A stretch of DNA of 64,000 nt from Rubripirellula sp036339635 (lineage in GTDB: Bacteria > Planctomycetota > Planctomycetia > Pirellulales > Pirellulaceae). A program made the translations under genes and the position numbers. Each line of letters starts with the position of its first letter. The stretch's first letter is position 1. Of this stretch, positions 54,832-62,809 are shown piece after piece. The notes under the pieces were generated by a model. That model had not been told where the DNA came from and did not search any database. It saw nothing but the letters and a program-made list of their open reading frames with translations. The stretch spans positions 11,647 to 75,646 of the forward strand of contig JAYZAR010000043.1 in assembly GCA_036339635.1 (NCBI GenBank). The letters run 5' to 3'.

Positions 54832-54944
54832 AAGGTTTTGCAGTATAGCGTTGGAATCTGGGTGCTTGGCCCCAGTCGCCAGGCCCTATGTTAATTCGAG
54901 CCCTCTGCGATGGATAACCGTCATCCTGCTGGGGCGGCAGGCCC

Positions 54945-55745
54945 TTATTTGGACGGTTGGAGGCCTTCGGGAAGTCGTCCTTCAGCGACTTCTTCGTCCC
55001 ACTGGTCCATTAGAGGCCAGCGGTCAGCGAGCGTGCCGAAGTCGGCCATTTGCAGGTATCCCTTCACTCGCTGGATCGTCTTATTCAACAACTCGGGGTC
55101 ATTGCGGAAGATCGGGCCGTGGCTAGGGGCCAGCCACTTGACGTCGCTATCACGGATTCGCTCAAGCGATCGGACGAATGCCTTGATGTCGCTTCCATGG
55201 TGAGCATCAATCGCCCCAATACAACCATCGCGGTAGATGTTGTCACCGCTCATCAAGACATCTCCCATGCGAAATGCCAACTGGCTGTCAGTGTGGCCTG
55301 GCGTGTGCCAAACCTCCAGTTCCAGAGACCCAACTGAGATGGTGTCTCCATCTTGGACCTGATGTTCGATTTTCACTGGTGGCATCGAAAGCTTTAAATC
55401 TTGAGCTTCGATCTCGGCAAGCGTGATGAGTGTGTCCCCAGATTCCAGTGGTCTCACTGCATTCGAATGTGCTGTCACAGAGGTTTTGAGGGTTTGCTTC
55501 GCTTTGGCTAGGCCTTGGATGTGGTCCACATCGGCGTGGGTCGCGATTAGCGTTTTGCATTGTGAAAAAGGAAAATCGAGTTGCCGAATGATCTCAACGA
55601 AATCTTCGACCGTTTCCTCGTAGCCGATGTCAATCAGCAACCACTCGTTCGCGTCATAGACCAGATAAACATTGCAACCAAGCACTTCACCAGCTTGGAA
55701 ATTGAGCTCGATAATGCCCGGGAAGATTGGTTTTCTATCAATCAT
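54945..55745 (-). CDS. Metallo-beta-lactamase-fold hydrolase
   Basis: A 266-residue MBL-fold protein. The dinuclear metal motif THADVDH near residue 70 matches HxHxDH with the first His-x-His changed to THAD, so one metal site may be modified. HTPGHTDSQLAF (near 150) and MSGDNIY supply later ligands, and the final His is in APSHGPIF. Relatives include glyoxalase II, lactonases and persulfide dioxygenases; the substrate cannot be inferred. I chose ATG 55745 over GTG 55766. It lies 113 bases upstream of the ROK gene on the same strand, so a shared transcript is possible. Confidence 0.85.
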   Translation of the reverse strand: MIDRKPIFPGIIELNFQAGEVLGCNVYLVYDANEWLLIDIGYEETVEDFVEIIRQLDFPFSQCKTLIATHADVDHIQGLAKAKQTLKTSVTAHSNAVRPLESGDTLITLAEIEAQDLKLSMPPVKIEHQVQDGDTISVGSLELEVWHTPGHTDSQLAFRMGDVLMSGDNIYRDGCIGAIDAHHGSDIKAFVRSLERIRDSDVKWLAPSHGPIFRNDPELLNKTIQRVKGYLQMADFGTLADRWPLMDQWDEEVAEGRLPEGLQPSK

Positions 55746-56083
55746 GATGCAGAGATGCGAGAACACTTGCAGTTAAGAAGTTATTGTACGAACTGGAGAT
55801 TTTTAAGCCAGCACCCACACGCTTTCTGTGCGATTCCCTCTCTTGAGCTAAATCTTCATCTAAATGGACTGCAAACTTATGCAAAACCGCTTCGCATTTG
55901 GATTGTCGACTGGGCGATTTCATGCCAATTGGCCAACGGATCGACCGATTCGGCCAGCCTGTTTGTCGCGTCTCGGTCGGTCCGCGCGGACTGATCGAAG
56001 CCGTCGAGGTGTTTGCGGAGGCGTTTAATTTGGGGGGGAATATGAACCCCATAACGGCTTGCTCGTTTGGTCCAGATTGGCTG
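55746..56083. other. Intergenic region, no gene recognised
   Basis: About 340 bases between the MBL-fold gene and the end of the epimerase gene. A 104-codon minus-strand frame (55738-56052) overlaps the MBL start and has a low-complexity, unrecognisable product, so it is not called. Confidence 0.4.
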
Positions 56084-57055
56084 TCAGTCCGCTGGTTTGG
56101 TCTCTGAGGTGATCGCCGCCAGTGTTTGGGCCAAGCCTTCTCGGTAACTGGGGAAACGCAGTATGGGAATTAAATCGGATTTCATTCGTGAATTACGAAT
56201 TCGTTTGTTGCTCTCCGATCGCGCCGACTTCGGCGAGTCTGGTTTAGGGATCACAAACTGAGGTTCTGGTGAATTGGTTTGTTTCGCGATTTCACCGTAA
56301 AAATCGCCCCGACGAACCGGTTGGTCATCACTTACCAAATAGAGCGAGTGAGGTTGGCTATTCCAAGATTGAATGACCGCGCGAGTTGCATCTTGAACAT
56401 GAATCAAGTTCAGGTAACCCTCTTGCATCGATGCGATTGGCTTCCCTGCGATGACATCGGCTGCACGGGGAACACGGCCCGGACCATAGATACCGGACAG
56501 ACGCAAGATAGTTCTCTGTGCTGACGCACTCGCGGATGCAAGACAGGCCTCGGCTTCGAGGTGGACTTTTCCGCCCGCCCGCTGCGGGGATGTCGGGGAG
56601 GATTCGTCGATCCAGCTGCCATCGGTCTGATGGTAAACACCAGTTGTGCTGATATAGCAGATTTGAGTGGTGGGGTGGAGTTTGTCGAGTAGATTGGTGA
56701 AACCGCCGACTTGGGATTGCCAACGCGATTGCGAACTGGTTCGGTCATAGCTAACGGCGACTAGCACTCGCTCTACTCGGGGCAGATCTCGCAGTGTGGC
56801 AGGTTCACACCAATCGGCGATGATGGGCTCAAATCCGGTCTCGCTGAGTAGCTCGGCCTTCTCTCGGCTTCGTGTGGTGGCCCAAACGCGAGTCCCGGAA
56901 GCAAGCAGAGATTCAGCGACCGATCTTCCCAAGTAACCGCAGCCGAACACCAAAGCACCTGATGAATCGGAACTGCCGGCACCGGAGGGGGGCGAAACTT
57001 TGGGTGAAGTTGTCGGTTTTCTACGGTAGGGAGTCACTTTTTCCGTTTGGCTCAT
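56084..57055 (-). CDS. NAD-dependent epimerase/dehydratase (extended SDR, YeeZ-like)
   Basis: After a polar 28-residue leader the Rossmann motif is VFGCGYLGRSVAESLLASG (GxxGxxG near 35-41). The active-site Ser/Tyr region is CYISTTGVYHQTDGSWIDE, with the catalytic Tyr in STTGVY (near 145) but no YxxxK four residues on. Later blocks are LRLSGIYGPGR and LNLIHVQDATRAVI. This is the pattern of the YeeZ branch of extended short-chain dehydrogenases, whose reaction is unknown. It is divergent from the trypsin-like protease gene with only 11 bases between the chosen starts, so their promoters lie inside one another's coding regions or a start is misplaced. Confidence 0.87.
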   Translation of the reverse strand: MSQTEKVTPYRRKPTTSPKVSPPSGAGSSDSSGALVFGCGYLGRSVAESLLASGTRVWATTRSREKAELLSETGFEPIIADWCEPATLRDLPRVERVLVAVSYDRTSSQSRWQSQVGGFTNLLDKLHPTTQICYISTTGVYHQTDGSWIDESSPTSPQRAGGKVHLEAEACLASASASAQRTILRLSGIYGPGRVPRAADVIAGKPIASMQEGYLNLIHVQDATRAVIQSWNSQPHSLYLVSDDQPVRRGDFYGEIAKQTNSPEPQFVIPKPDSPKSARSESNKRIRNSRMKSDLIPILRFPSYREGLAQTLAAITSETKPAD

Positions 57056-57066
57056 TAGTGGCTACA

Positions 57067-58335
57067 ATGGGTTTTCTGGAGATGAGCACCACTATACGGA
57101 GCGAGGCAGTTTTGCGTTTAAGCTACCCCAGGCCGATCTTGGCGAGAATTCGATCAAAAAGTATATGTCCCGCTAATTTAGTGTCGGTTAGAGGTTCCCA
57201 GGCTGTCTTGCTCGCATTGCTTTGGTGGTCATTCTCTATTGATGATGTCAGCCAGGCCCAGGAGACGATTTCGCCTGATCTGCCTGTCGAAGTCTTATCG
57301 ATTGGTCAGGACGCTGCTAGGACTGGGGACGCTGCTAAGACTGGGGACGCTGCCAAGAATGGGGATGCTACCGACCAAGAAGCTTCCTCCGGGACCGAGG
57401 TAAAGGTAGCGGCAGAGCTAGTACGACTCTATGAAAAGGGGGGCATGCCGGCAACCATCGATCAGTTGCGCCAGCTTGAAGACCAACAGCGAAGAGTGGC
57501 AGATGCCGCGGTTTCCTGTGCGGTGAGCGTTCAAATTGGTCCAGCGCAGGGTGGGGGCGTGATTGTCACCGATGACGGCTACATCCTGACTGCCGCCCAT
57601 GTCGCGATGCGGCCGGGACGAGTGGCGAAGGTGACCCTGTCCAACGGGATGAGAGTGAATGCAAAAACGCTCGGAATGAATCGTCACGTGGATGCCGGGC
57701 TGATCAAGATCGAACCGGGCCAGAATAACGGTCAGCCCTATCCCTTTGCCTCTCTCGGTGCCAGTGAAGATCTTGTACCTGGTATGTGGTGCGTTGCAAC
57801 TGGTCATCCTGGTGGCTACGACCGCCGTCGTGGGCCCGTGACGAGAATTGGACGAATTTTGGCGGTCAGCGATTCTGCAATCGTGACCGATTGTGCCCTG
57901 GTCGGTGGCGATAGTGGCGGACCGCTGTTTGATCTCTCGGGCAAATTGATCGCGGTGCATAGCCGCATTGGAAACGATGTAGCCGATAACTTGCATGTTC
58001 CAATCGACCATTACGACGATTCCTGGGATCGCATGCAGGCGGGTGAAGCATGGGGTTTTTTGCCCGGCTTCAAGCCAGTCATCGGGGTGCGAGGCGATGC
58101 GAAAGCCCCCGAAGCTGTCGTATCCTACGTCGCGCCCGGTTCACCGGCAGAACAGTGTGGAATCAAAGTTGCCGACGTGATTGTCGAGTTTGGTGAGGAC
58201 GAGGTGACCGATTTCAATTCGCTACGTGAAGCGGTTGCCCAGACGATGCCAGGTGAAAGAGTGCGTTTATGGGTTCTGCGCGACGGGACTCGATTGGGTT
58301 TAACGCTCGAAGTTGGACGCGCCTCTGGAAAATAG
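57067..58335 (+). CDS. Exported trypsin-like serine protease with PDZ domain (HtrA/DegP-like)
   Basis: A 422-residue protein. After a basic leader a hydrophobic segment (AVLLALLWWSFSIDDVSQAQ, about residues 42-60) acts as signal or anchor. The trypsin-like domain has all three catalytic residues: His178 in TAAHVAM, Asp209 in HVDAGLIKI and Ser283 in GGDSGGPLF. A PDZ domain follows (about 320-420: VVSYVAPGSPAEQCGIKVAD, VIVEFGEDEVTDFNSLREAV). Such proteases degrade damaged proteins in the periplasm. A repeated GDAAKTGDAAKNGDA linker near 80-100 is encoded by an 18-bp DNA repeat. The start ATG 57067 is tentative; ATG 57082 is possible. It is followed after 50 bases by a related but altered paralogue. 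Confidence 0.9.
   Translation: MGFLEMSTTIRSEAVLRLSYPRPILARIRSKSICPANLVSVRGSQAVLLALLWWSFSIDDVSQAQETISPDLPVEVLSIGQDAARTGDAAKTGDAAKNGDATDQEASSGTEVKVAAELVRLYEKGGMPATIDQLRQLEDQQRRVADAAVSCAVSVQIGPAQGGGVIVTDDGYILTAAHVAMRPGRVAKVTLSNGMRVNAKTLGMNRHVDAGLIKIEPGQNNGQPYPFASLGASEDLVPGMWCVATGHPGGYDRRRGPVTRIGRILAVSDSAIVTDCALVGGDSGGPLFDLSGKLIAVHSRIGNDVADNLHVPIDHYDDSWDRMQAGEAWGFLPGFKPVIGVRGDAKAPEAVVSYVAPGSPAEQCGIKVADVIVEFGEDEVTDFNSLREAVAQTMPGERVRLWVLRDGTRLGLTLEVGRASGK
57310..57363 (+). repeat. 18-bp in-frame tandem repeat, three copies, in the protease linker
   Basis: Units at 57310-57327, 57328-57345 and 57346-57363 with consensus GACGCTGCTAAGACTGGG; a degenerate fourth copy starts at 57364. Each adds six residues (DAAKTG), so copy-number change only lengthens or shortens the linker between the membrane segment and the protease domain. 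Confidence 0.9.
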
Positions 58336-58385
58336 GCAATGGCTCGGGCGCAGATGATCTTGCTGAAATTTTTTATGGGAAAGCC

Positions 58386-59381
58386 ATGCAACGATTGAAT
58401 TACACAGTGTTATTGGGTTGCTTGCTTGTTGCTCCTGCCGCTTTAATCGCGGACGAGCGGCGTGATAACGCAGACATGATTCGTTTGGTTAGCCCAATCG
58501 CTGAAAAAGCAAAGGGTTCCGTTGTCCAAGTGCTCAGTGGCGGCCGTCCTGTCGCGTTGGGAACCGTTGTTTCGGAAGATGGTTATGTGTTGACCAAGCG
58601 GAGTGAATTGAGCGGCGACCCGATTCGAGTCCGTCTGCACGATGGTCGTTTGTTGCCAGCGCGTGTAGCCGCTGTTCGACGCCATAATGATCTTGCGATG
58701 CTGCGCATCGATTCCGAGATCACTTTGCCATCTGTCGAATTTTCGACCAACGTTCCGCCAACCGCCAGCTTTTTGGTCAGTGTGGGCCGAACGGCGCGGC
58801 CGATTGGTTTGGGAGTGGTCGGCGTCAGCAAGACACGGCCTGTCGGACACCAAGGGCGGCTCGGAGTAATGTTGCAGGACGATGCTAGTGGACGCGCCCT
58901 GGTCAACGATGTTTTTCCGCAAAGCGGAGCTGCCCAGGCAGGAATTGAACCGGGGGATCTCATCGTTGCCGTCAACGGCCGCGAGGGAAGTACGCGGAAA
59001 GAAGTCATCGACCGATTGCGGGGGATGTTTCCGGGGGAAAATGTCCGTTTGACTATTTTGCGGGCCAACGAGGGCGAGGGCTTAGACACGTTGGAGATCG
59101 ACGCACGTATCCGAGAGCTAAACGTGATGCGAGAATCTGCCAGCGATACCATGGTAAATGGTCAGCGAAGTACTCGACTCAGTGGATTCGACCGCGTGAT
59201 TCAACATGATACTGTTCTTGCTCCTGATGAATGTGGTGGGCCGCTTCTTGATTCGCTCGGTCGTGTCGTGGGTATCAACATTGCCCGTGCTGGTCGCGTT
59301 GTTACTTACGCATTGCCATCGGAATTGATTCTGCCTGAAATGCTTAGCATGCTGGAAGAATCGCGGGCTTCAATGCGTTAG
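58386..59381 (+). CDS. Trypsin-fold PDZ protein lacking the catalytic triad (pseudoprotease)
   Basis: A 331-residue HtrA-like protein with a signal peptide (NYTVLLGCLLVAPAALIA). The trypsin-like fold is clear: GTVVSEDGYVLTKRSEL, NDLAMLRID and, near the end, DECGGPLLDSLGRVVGINIA. The position of the catalytic His (LTxxH in active enzymes) holds Ser73, and the Ser of GNSGGP is Cys283 in DECGGP; the Asp is kept. A PDZ domain (VFPQSGAAQAGIEPGDLIVA) is inserted before the last part of the protease fold, an unusual order. It is probably a binding or regulatory partner for the active protease 50 bases upstream. I chose ATG 58386; the frame is open upstream but overlaps the previous gene. Confidence 0.85.
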   Translation: MQRLNYTVLLGCLLVAPAALIADERRDNADMIRLVSPIAEKAKGSVVQVLSGGRPVALGTVVSEDGYVLTKRSELSGDPIRVRLHDGRLLPARVAAVRRHNDLAMLRIDSEITLPSVEFSTNVPPTASFLVSVGRTARPIGLGVVGVSKTRPVGHQGRLGVMLQDDASGRALVNDVFPQSGAAQAGIEPGDLIVAVNGREGSTRKEVIDRLRGMFPGENVRLTILRANEGEGLDTLEIDARIRELNVMRESASDTMVNGQRSTRLSGFDRVIQHDTVLAPDECGGPLLDSLGRVVGINIARAGRVVTYALPSELILPEMLSMLEESRASMR

Positions 59382-59446
59382 CGGGCCTTGATGCACGCGT
59401 GAGATACTTTTCAATCATCCGAATGGAGCGTGCCACGATTGAATGA

Positions 59447-59531
59447 CTGACGTTTCTGGATCACTGACGTTTCTGGATCACTGACGTTTCTGGATCACTG
59501 ATGTTTCTGGATCACTGATGTTGCTGGATCA
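59447..59531. repeat. 17-bp tandem repeat, five copies, overlapping a gene end
   Basis: Unit CTGACGTTTCTGGATCA at 59447, 59464, 59481, 59498 and 59515; the last two vary by one or two bases. The final TCA (59529-59531) is the TGA stop codon of the leftward alpha/beta hydrolase gene. Confidence 0.95.
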
Positions 59532-60380
59532 CTGGCCCCGAGCATTTTTACAACGGCCATCATTCGATAAGGTGGCCAGGTTCTCCCACAGCCAATGGAT
59601 TGATTGCTCGATTCTCAGCTGATGATTTTCGGTCGTAATGCAATCGTGACCGAGTCCTTCGAGAATCACGGTTCGCTTGGGCCCCCGGTAGGCACGTATG
59701 AGCCTGTTTTGATAAAGCGGCGGGACGAGCTGATCGAACTCAGACTGCAAAAACACGGCTGGTAAATGACATCGCAGTGCTGTCGCCATCGCGTCCATGG
59801 AATCACAAAGGTGGTCGACTAACGGTCCTGCCCAGACCCCGAATGGGTAACGTCTGGCCTCGCGTTTGAAGACCGGTTTCAGCAAGGGTGGATTTCGTAA
59901 CACAACTCCGCAGCGATCCGGATTCGCCTCGGTGGTCACAGCTACGTTCAACGCTGTGAGACAGCCGAGGCTGTTCCCACACAGCATGACGGGAGTCTGA
60001 TGGGGATATTGTTTCGTAACTTGATCCCAGAATTCGACGGCGGCCATCCCGATTTTGGGCAAGCTGGCAGGGCCCGCGCTACGACCGTATCCAGGCGGAT
60101 TCCAAGTCCACATCGCGATACGCAACGCGCTAAGTATCGACATCGGAAACGGACCGGACCGCTCCGCTCGCCCGGCCGTTCCGGGGAATTTCAACACGAC
60201 CAGTTCAGGAGTGAACCGATCTGGATCAAAATTTGTCTGCGTGAAGCACTCGATCGGCGAGGAGCCATTGCACAGCATCACGCGTTGTTGGGGCGCAAAC
60301 TCGATCGGTTGCCGGGATGGTCGTAATACCATCCGATCCAACAAGTAACGTTGAAACGATTCAATCGATCGTCGGATCAT
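59529..60380 (-). CDS. Alpha/beta hydrolase family protein
   Basis: A serine hydrolase of 283 residues without signal peptide, so probably cytoplasmic. The core is VVLKFPGTAGRAERSGPFP (oxyanion region), MWTWNPPGYGRSAGPASLP and the nucleophile elbow VMLCGNSLGCLTALNVA, where GNSLG fits GxSxG. The Asp is expected in FLQSEFDQLVPP and the His in EGLGHDCIT. The substrate is unknown. The frame is open to 60497 inside metG; I chose ATG 60380 because it lies 22 bases after the metG stop, making the two a likely transcript. The stop codon is supplied by the last unit of the 17-bp repeat array. Confidence 0.82.
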   Translation of the reverse strand: MIRRSIESFQRYLLDRMVLRPSRQPIEFAPQQRVMLCNGSSPIECFTQTNFDPDRFTPELVVLKFPGTAGRAERSGPFPMSILSALRIAMWTWNPPGYGRSAGPASLPKIGMAAVEFWDQVTKQYPHQTPVMLCGNSLGCLTALNVAVTTEANPDRCGVVLRNPPLLKPVFKREARRYPFGVWAGPLVDHLCDSMDAMATALRCHLPAVFLQSEFDQLVPPLYQNRLIRAYRGPKRTVILEGLGHDCITTENHQLRIEQSIHWLWENLATLSNDGRCKNARGQ

Positions 60381-60402
60381 TTCATCAACGAAGGCCGTTT
60401 TT

Positions 60403-62442
60403 TCAGTGAACTCTCTGACCGGGTAATGCTCCGTCGTCAACGCCCAGTATGAATACGTCGGCGTTGCCGGGGCCTGCAGCGGTGACCATGCCCTCACTGA
60501 GTCCGAACCGCATTTTTCGAGGTTTCAAATTAGCAACCATCACCACCAATCGGCCGACGAGCGCCTCGGGTTCGTAAGCCGCCTTGATCCCGGCGAAGAC
60601 TTGTCGTTGCTCGTCGCCACCAAGTCCGAGGGTCAGCTTAAGTAGTTTGTTTGCTTCGGGGACCTGCTCGGCTTTGATCACGCGGGCAACCCGTAGATCA
60701 ACCTTGGCAAAATCATCGATGGTGATTTCGTCTGCGAGCGGTTCATCCTTTAGCGGCTGGTCACTGTCATTGAAGGTGGGCTCGGCGGTTGTGTCCGCTT
60801 CGGCCGCTGCAAGCTCTTTGCTTTCCTCAATCATCTTCTGTAATTCCTCTGTTTGTAAACGATCTAGCATACGTTTGAATTTTGTGACCGGCATCCCTAG
60901 TAAGGGCGTTCGGCTTTGCTCCCAACTAACAATGTCTTCACCCAGCAGTTCGCTGCATTGTGTAGTCAGGTCAGGCAAGACAGGCGACAAATAAATCGCA
61001 AGCTGTCGGAACAGGTTGAGCGCGACAGTGCAAACGTCCCGCAATTCGTCTTGTCTTGCTGGATCTTTTTTCATCTCCCATGGTTTGGCATGTTCGACGA
61101 ATGGATTTGCAGCGTCGGCCAATTCCATGATTCTTCGCATGGCCCGAGAATAATCGCAAGCCTCATAAGCCTTTGCGATCTCGTCACCGGCGGCTGCCGC
61201 AGCTTCAAAGAGTCCACCGTCATCAGGGTAATTCTCAGACAATCCGGTTCCATGGGCGAACTTGCCTACCCGGCTAGCCAAGTTGACGACCTTACCAACC
61301 AAGTCACTGTTGACTTTCTCGGCGAACTCTTCGACACCGAGGTCCAAGTCTTCCACGCGGGGTGTCAATTTGGTCGCGTAAAAGTAACGCAGATAGGAAG
61401 GATCTGCATACTTCAAATAAGTGTCTGCGGAGATCAAAGTCCCATCTCTTTTGGACATTTTCTTACCATCCACATTCAAAAATCCATGAATGTGTACTTT
61501 GCTTGGCAAGTTGTATCCGGCTGTTTTTAGCATGCCAGGCCAAAACAAAGTGTGGAAGTACGTAATGTCCTTTCCGATGAAATGGTGGACTTCACAATCA
61601 TCGTTTTTCCACCAATGTTCGAGGCGTTCTCCGTGGCCGTCGCACCATTGTTGGGTGCTGGCGATGTATCCGATTGGAGCGTCAAACCAAACGTACCAAT
61701 AATGCCCAGGCGAATCAGGAATCTCAAAACCGAAATAGGGAGCGGGTCGACTGACATCCCAATCCCTTAGACGCTCAGCCAGAAAGTGGCCTTTTAGATA
61801 ATTGGCGACCTCGCTTTGCAGAGCATCACTGGTGTTGACCCAATCGACTAACCAGTTGTGAAGTTTGTCTAGTTGAACAAAGAGGTGGATCGCTTCACGA
61901 AGAACCGGCGTTGCGCCACTGAGTGTGCTTTTGGGGTCGACCAAATCAGTGGGGTTGTAGGTGTGTCCGCACGTGCAATTATCGCCTGCTTGGTCTGTTC
62001 GGCCACATTTGGGACAGGTTCCTCGGACAAACCGATCAGCCAGGAACGTTTCGGCATCGGGGTCGTACAATTGCTCGATGGACCGTTCAGTGATCAGGTC
62101 GGCCTCTCGCAGTGCGTTCCAGAATTCTCCACAAATCTTGCGATTCGCTTCGCTATTGGTACTGCCGTAGTGATCAAAGTTGATCCCAAATCGATGGAAA
62201 TCACGCTGATGTTCGTGACTCATCGCTTCAATGAGGTCTTCTTCAGTACGTCCCTCTCTTCGGGCACGGATCATGATTGCTGTGCCGTGGGTGTCGTCCG
62301 CGCAAATGTAGATGCACTGGTTGCCGCGAAGTTGCTGGAAGCGGACCCAGATGTCGGTCTGGATGTACTCCACCAAATGCCCGATGTGAATGGGGCCGTT
62401 GGCGTAGGGGAGGGCACTGGTAACGAGGATTTGGCGTGACAT
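60403..62442 (-). CDS. metG: Methionyl-tRNA synthetase with C-terminal tRNA-binding domain
   Basis: MetG charges initiator and elongator tRNA-Met with methionine in the cytoplasm. At 679 residues it matches the long form (E. coli about 677). The class I HIGH signature is in GPIHIGHLVEY near residue 18-22, and the second signature is KMSKRDGT near 335. A zinc knuckle, CPKCGRTDQAGDNCTCG, is near 140-160. The C-terminal OB-fold dimerisation and tRNA-binding domain (about 575-679) reads DFAKVDLRVARVIKAEQVPE through GLSEGMVTAAG. Nothing is missing. The alpha/beta hydrolase gene follows closely and is probably co-transcribed. Confidence 0.98.
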   Translation of the reverse strand: MSRQILVTSALPYANGPIHIGHLVEYIQTDIWVRFQQLRGNQCIYICADDTHGTAIMIRARREGRTEEDLIEAMSHEHQRDFHRFGINFDHYGSTNSEANRKICGEFWNALREADLITERSIEQLYDPDAETFLADRFVRGTCPKCGRTDQAGDNCTCGHTYNPTDLVDPKSTLSGATPVLREAIHLFVQLDKLHNWLVDWVNTSDALQSEVANYLKGHFLAERLRDWDVSRPAPYFGFEIPDSPGHYWYVWFDAPIGYIASTQQWCDGHGERLEHWWKNDDCEVHHFIGKDITYFHTLFWPGMLKTAGYNLPSKVHIHGFLNVDGKKMSKRDGTLISADTYLKYADPSYLRYFYATKLTPRVEDLDLGVEEFAEKVNSDLVGKVVNLASRVGKFAHGTGLSENYPDDGGLFEAAAAAGDEIAKAYEACDYSRAMRRIMELADAANPFVEHAKPWEMKKDPARQDELRDVCTVALNLFRQLAIYLSPVLPDLTTQCSELLGEDIVSWEQSRTPLLGMPVTKFKRMLDRLQTEELQKMIEESKELAAAEADTTAEPTFNDSDQPLKDEPLADEITIDDFAKVDLRVARVIKAEQVPEANKLLKLTLGLGGDEQRQVFAGIKAAYEPEALVGRLVVMVANLKPRKMRFGLSEGMVTAAGPGNADVFILGVDDGALPGQRVH

Positions 62443-62809
62443 GGGGCTTCTCGAGTAACCGAAGTTAGCGACGACAGCAGGAGGGCGAAGGCAAATGGAT
62501 CAGGTCGGAATTGTCTTCGGCGGCGGACGAATTGTAATCATCTGGATTGATTTCGACGACGCGACGCTAATGTGCTGCTGGCATTTAATTCCGGGAAAAT
62601 GCGCGTGAAACTGAAAAAAGACTCAAGTTCGATGCCGCTCGGTTCGTTTGCCCTTGCCTTCGGCCGATCGGGTTATGGAGTATCCCAAAGCCGAGGATCC
62701 AAGGCATGAAGGCTGTGGAGTAGCGGTGGGATGACTCGCATCAAAGCAGGATGTGGCGAGACGAGTGACCCCAAACAGAGTCGTAAGCATGGTCCAAGGA
62801 GGGACGAGC
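62443..62809. other. Region between divergent genes, probably carrying promoters
   Basis: About 365 bases between the metG start and the thioredoxin-protease gene. It must hold promoters in both directions, but I cannot identify -35/-10 boxes with confidence. No leader-peptide or T-box-like structure was recognised for metG. Confidence 0.4.
62796..62803 (+). promoter_or_regulatory. Strong Shine-Dalgarno site deciding the start of the last gene
   Basis: AAGGAGGG lies six bases before GTG 62810. An in-frame ATG at 62789 precedes this site and would read through it, so GTG 62810 is the better start. Confidence 0.75.

Noticed and set aside
55738..56052. Minus-strand frame of 104 codons between the MBL and epimerase genes
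   Set aside because: Low-complexity product, overlap with the start of the MBL gene and no ribosome-binding site.
59447..59531. Possible CRISPR array
   Set aside because: Copies are directly adjacent with no spacers, the unit is only 17 bp and no cas genes are near. It is a simple tandem repeat.
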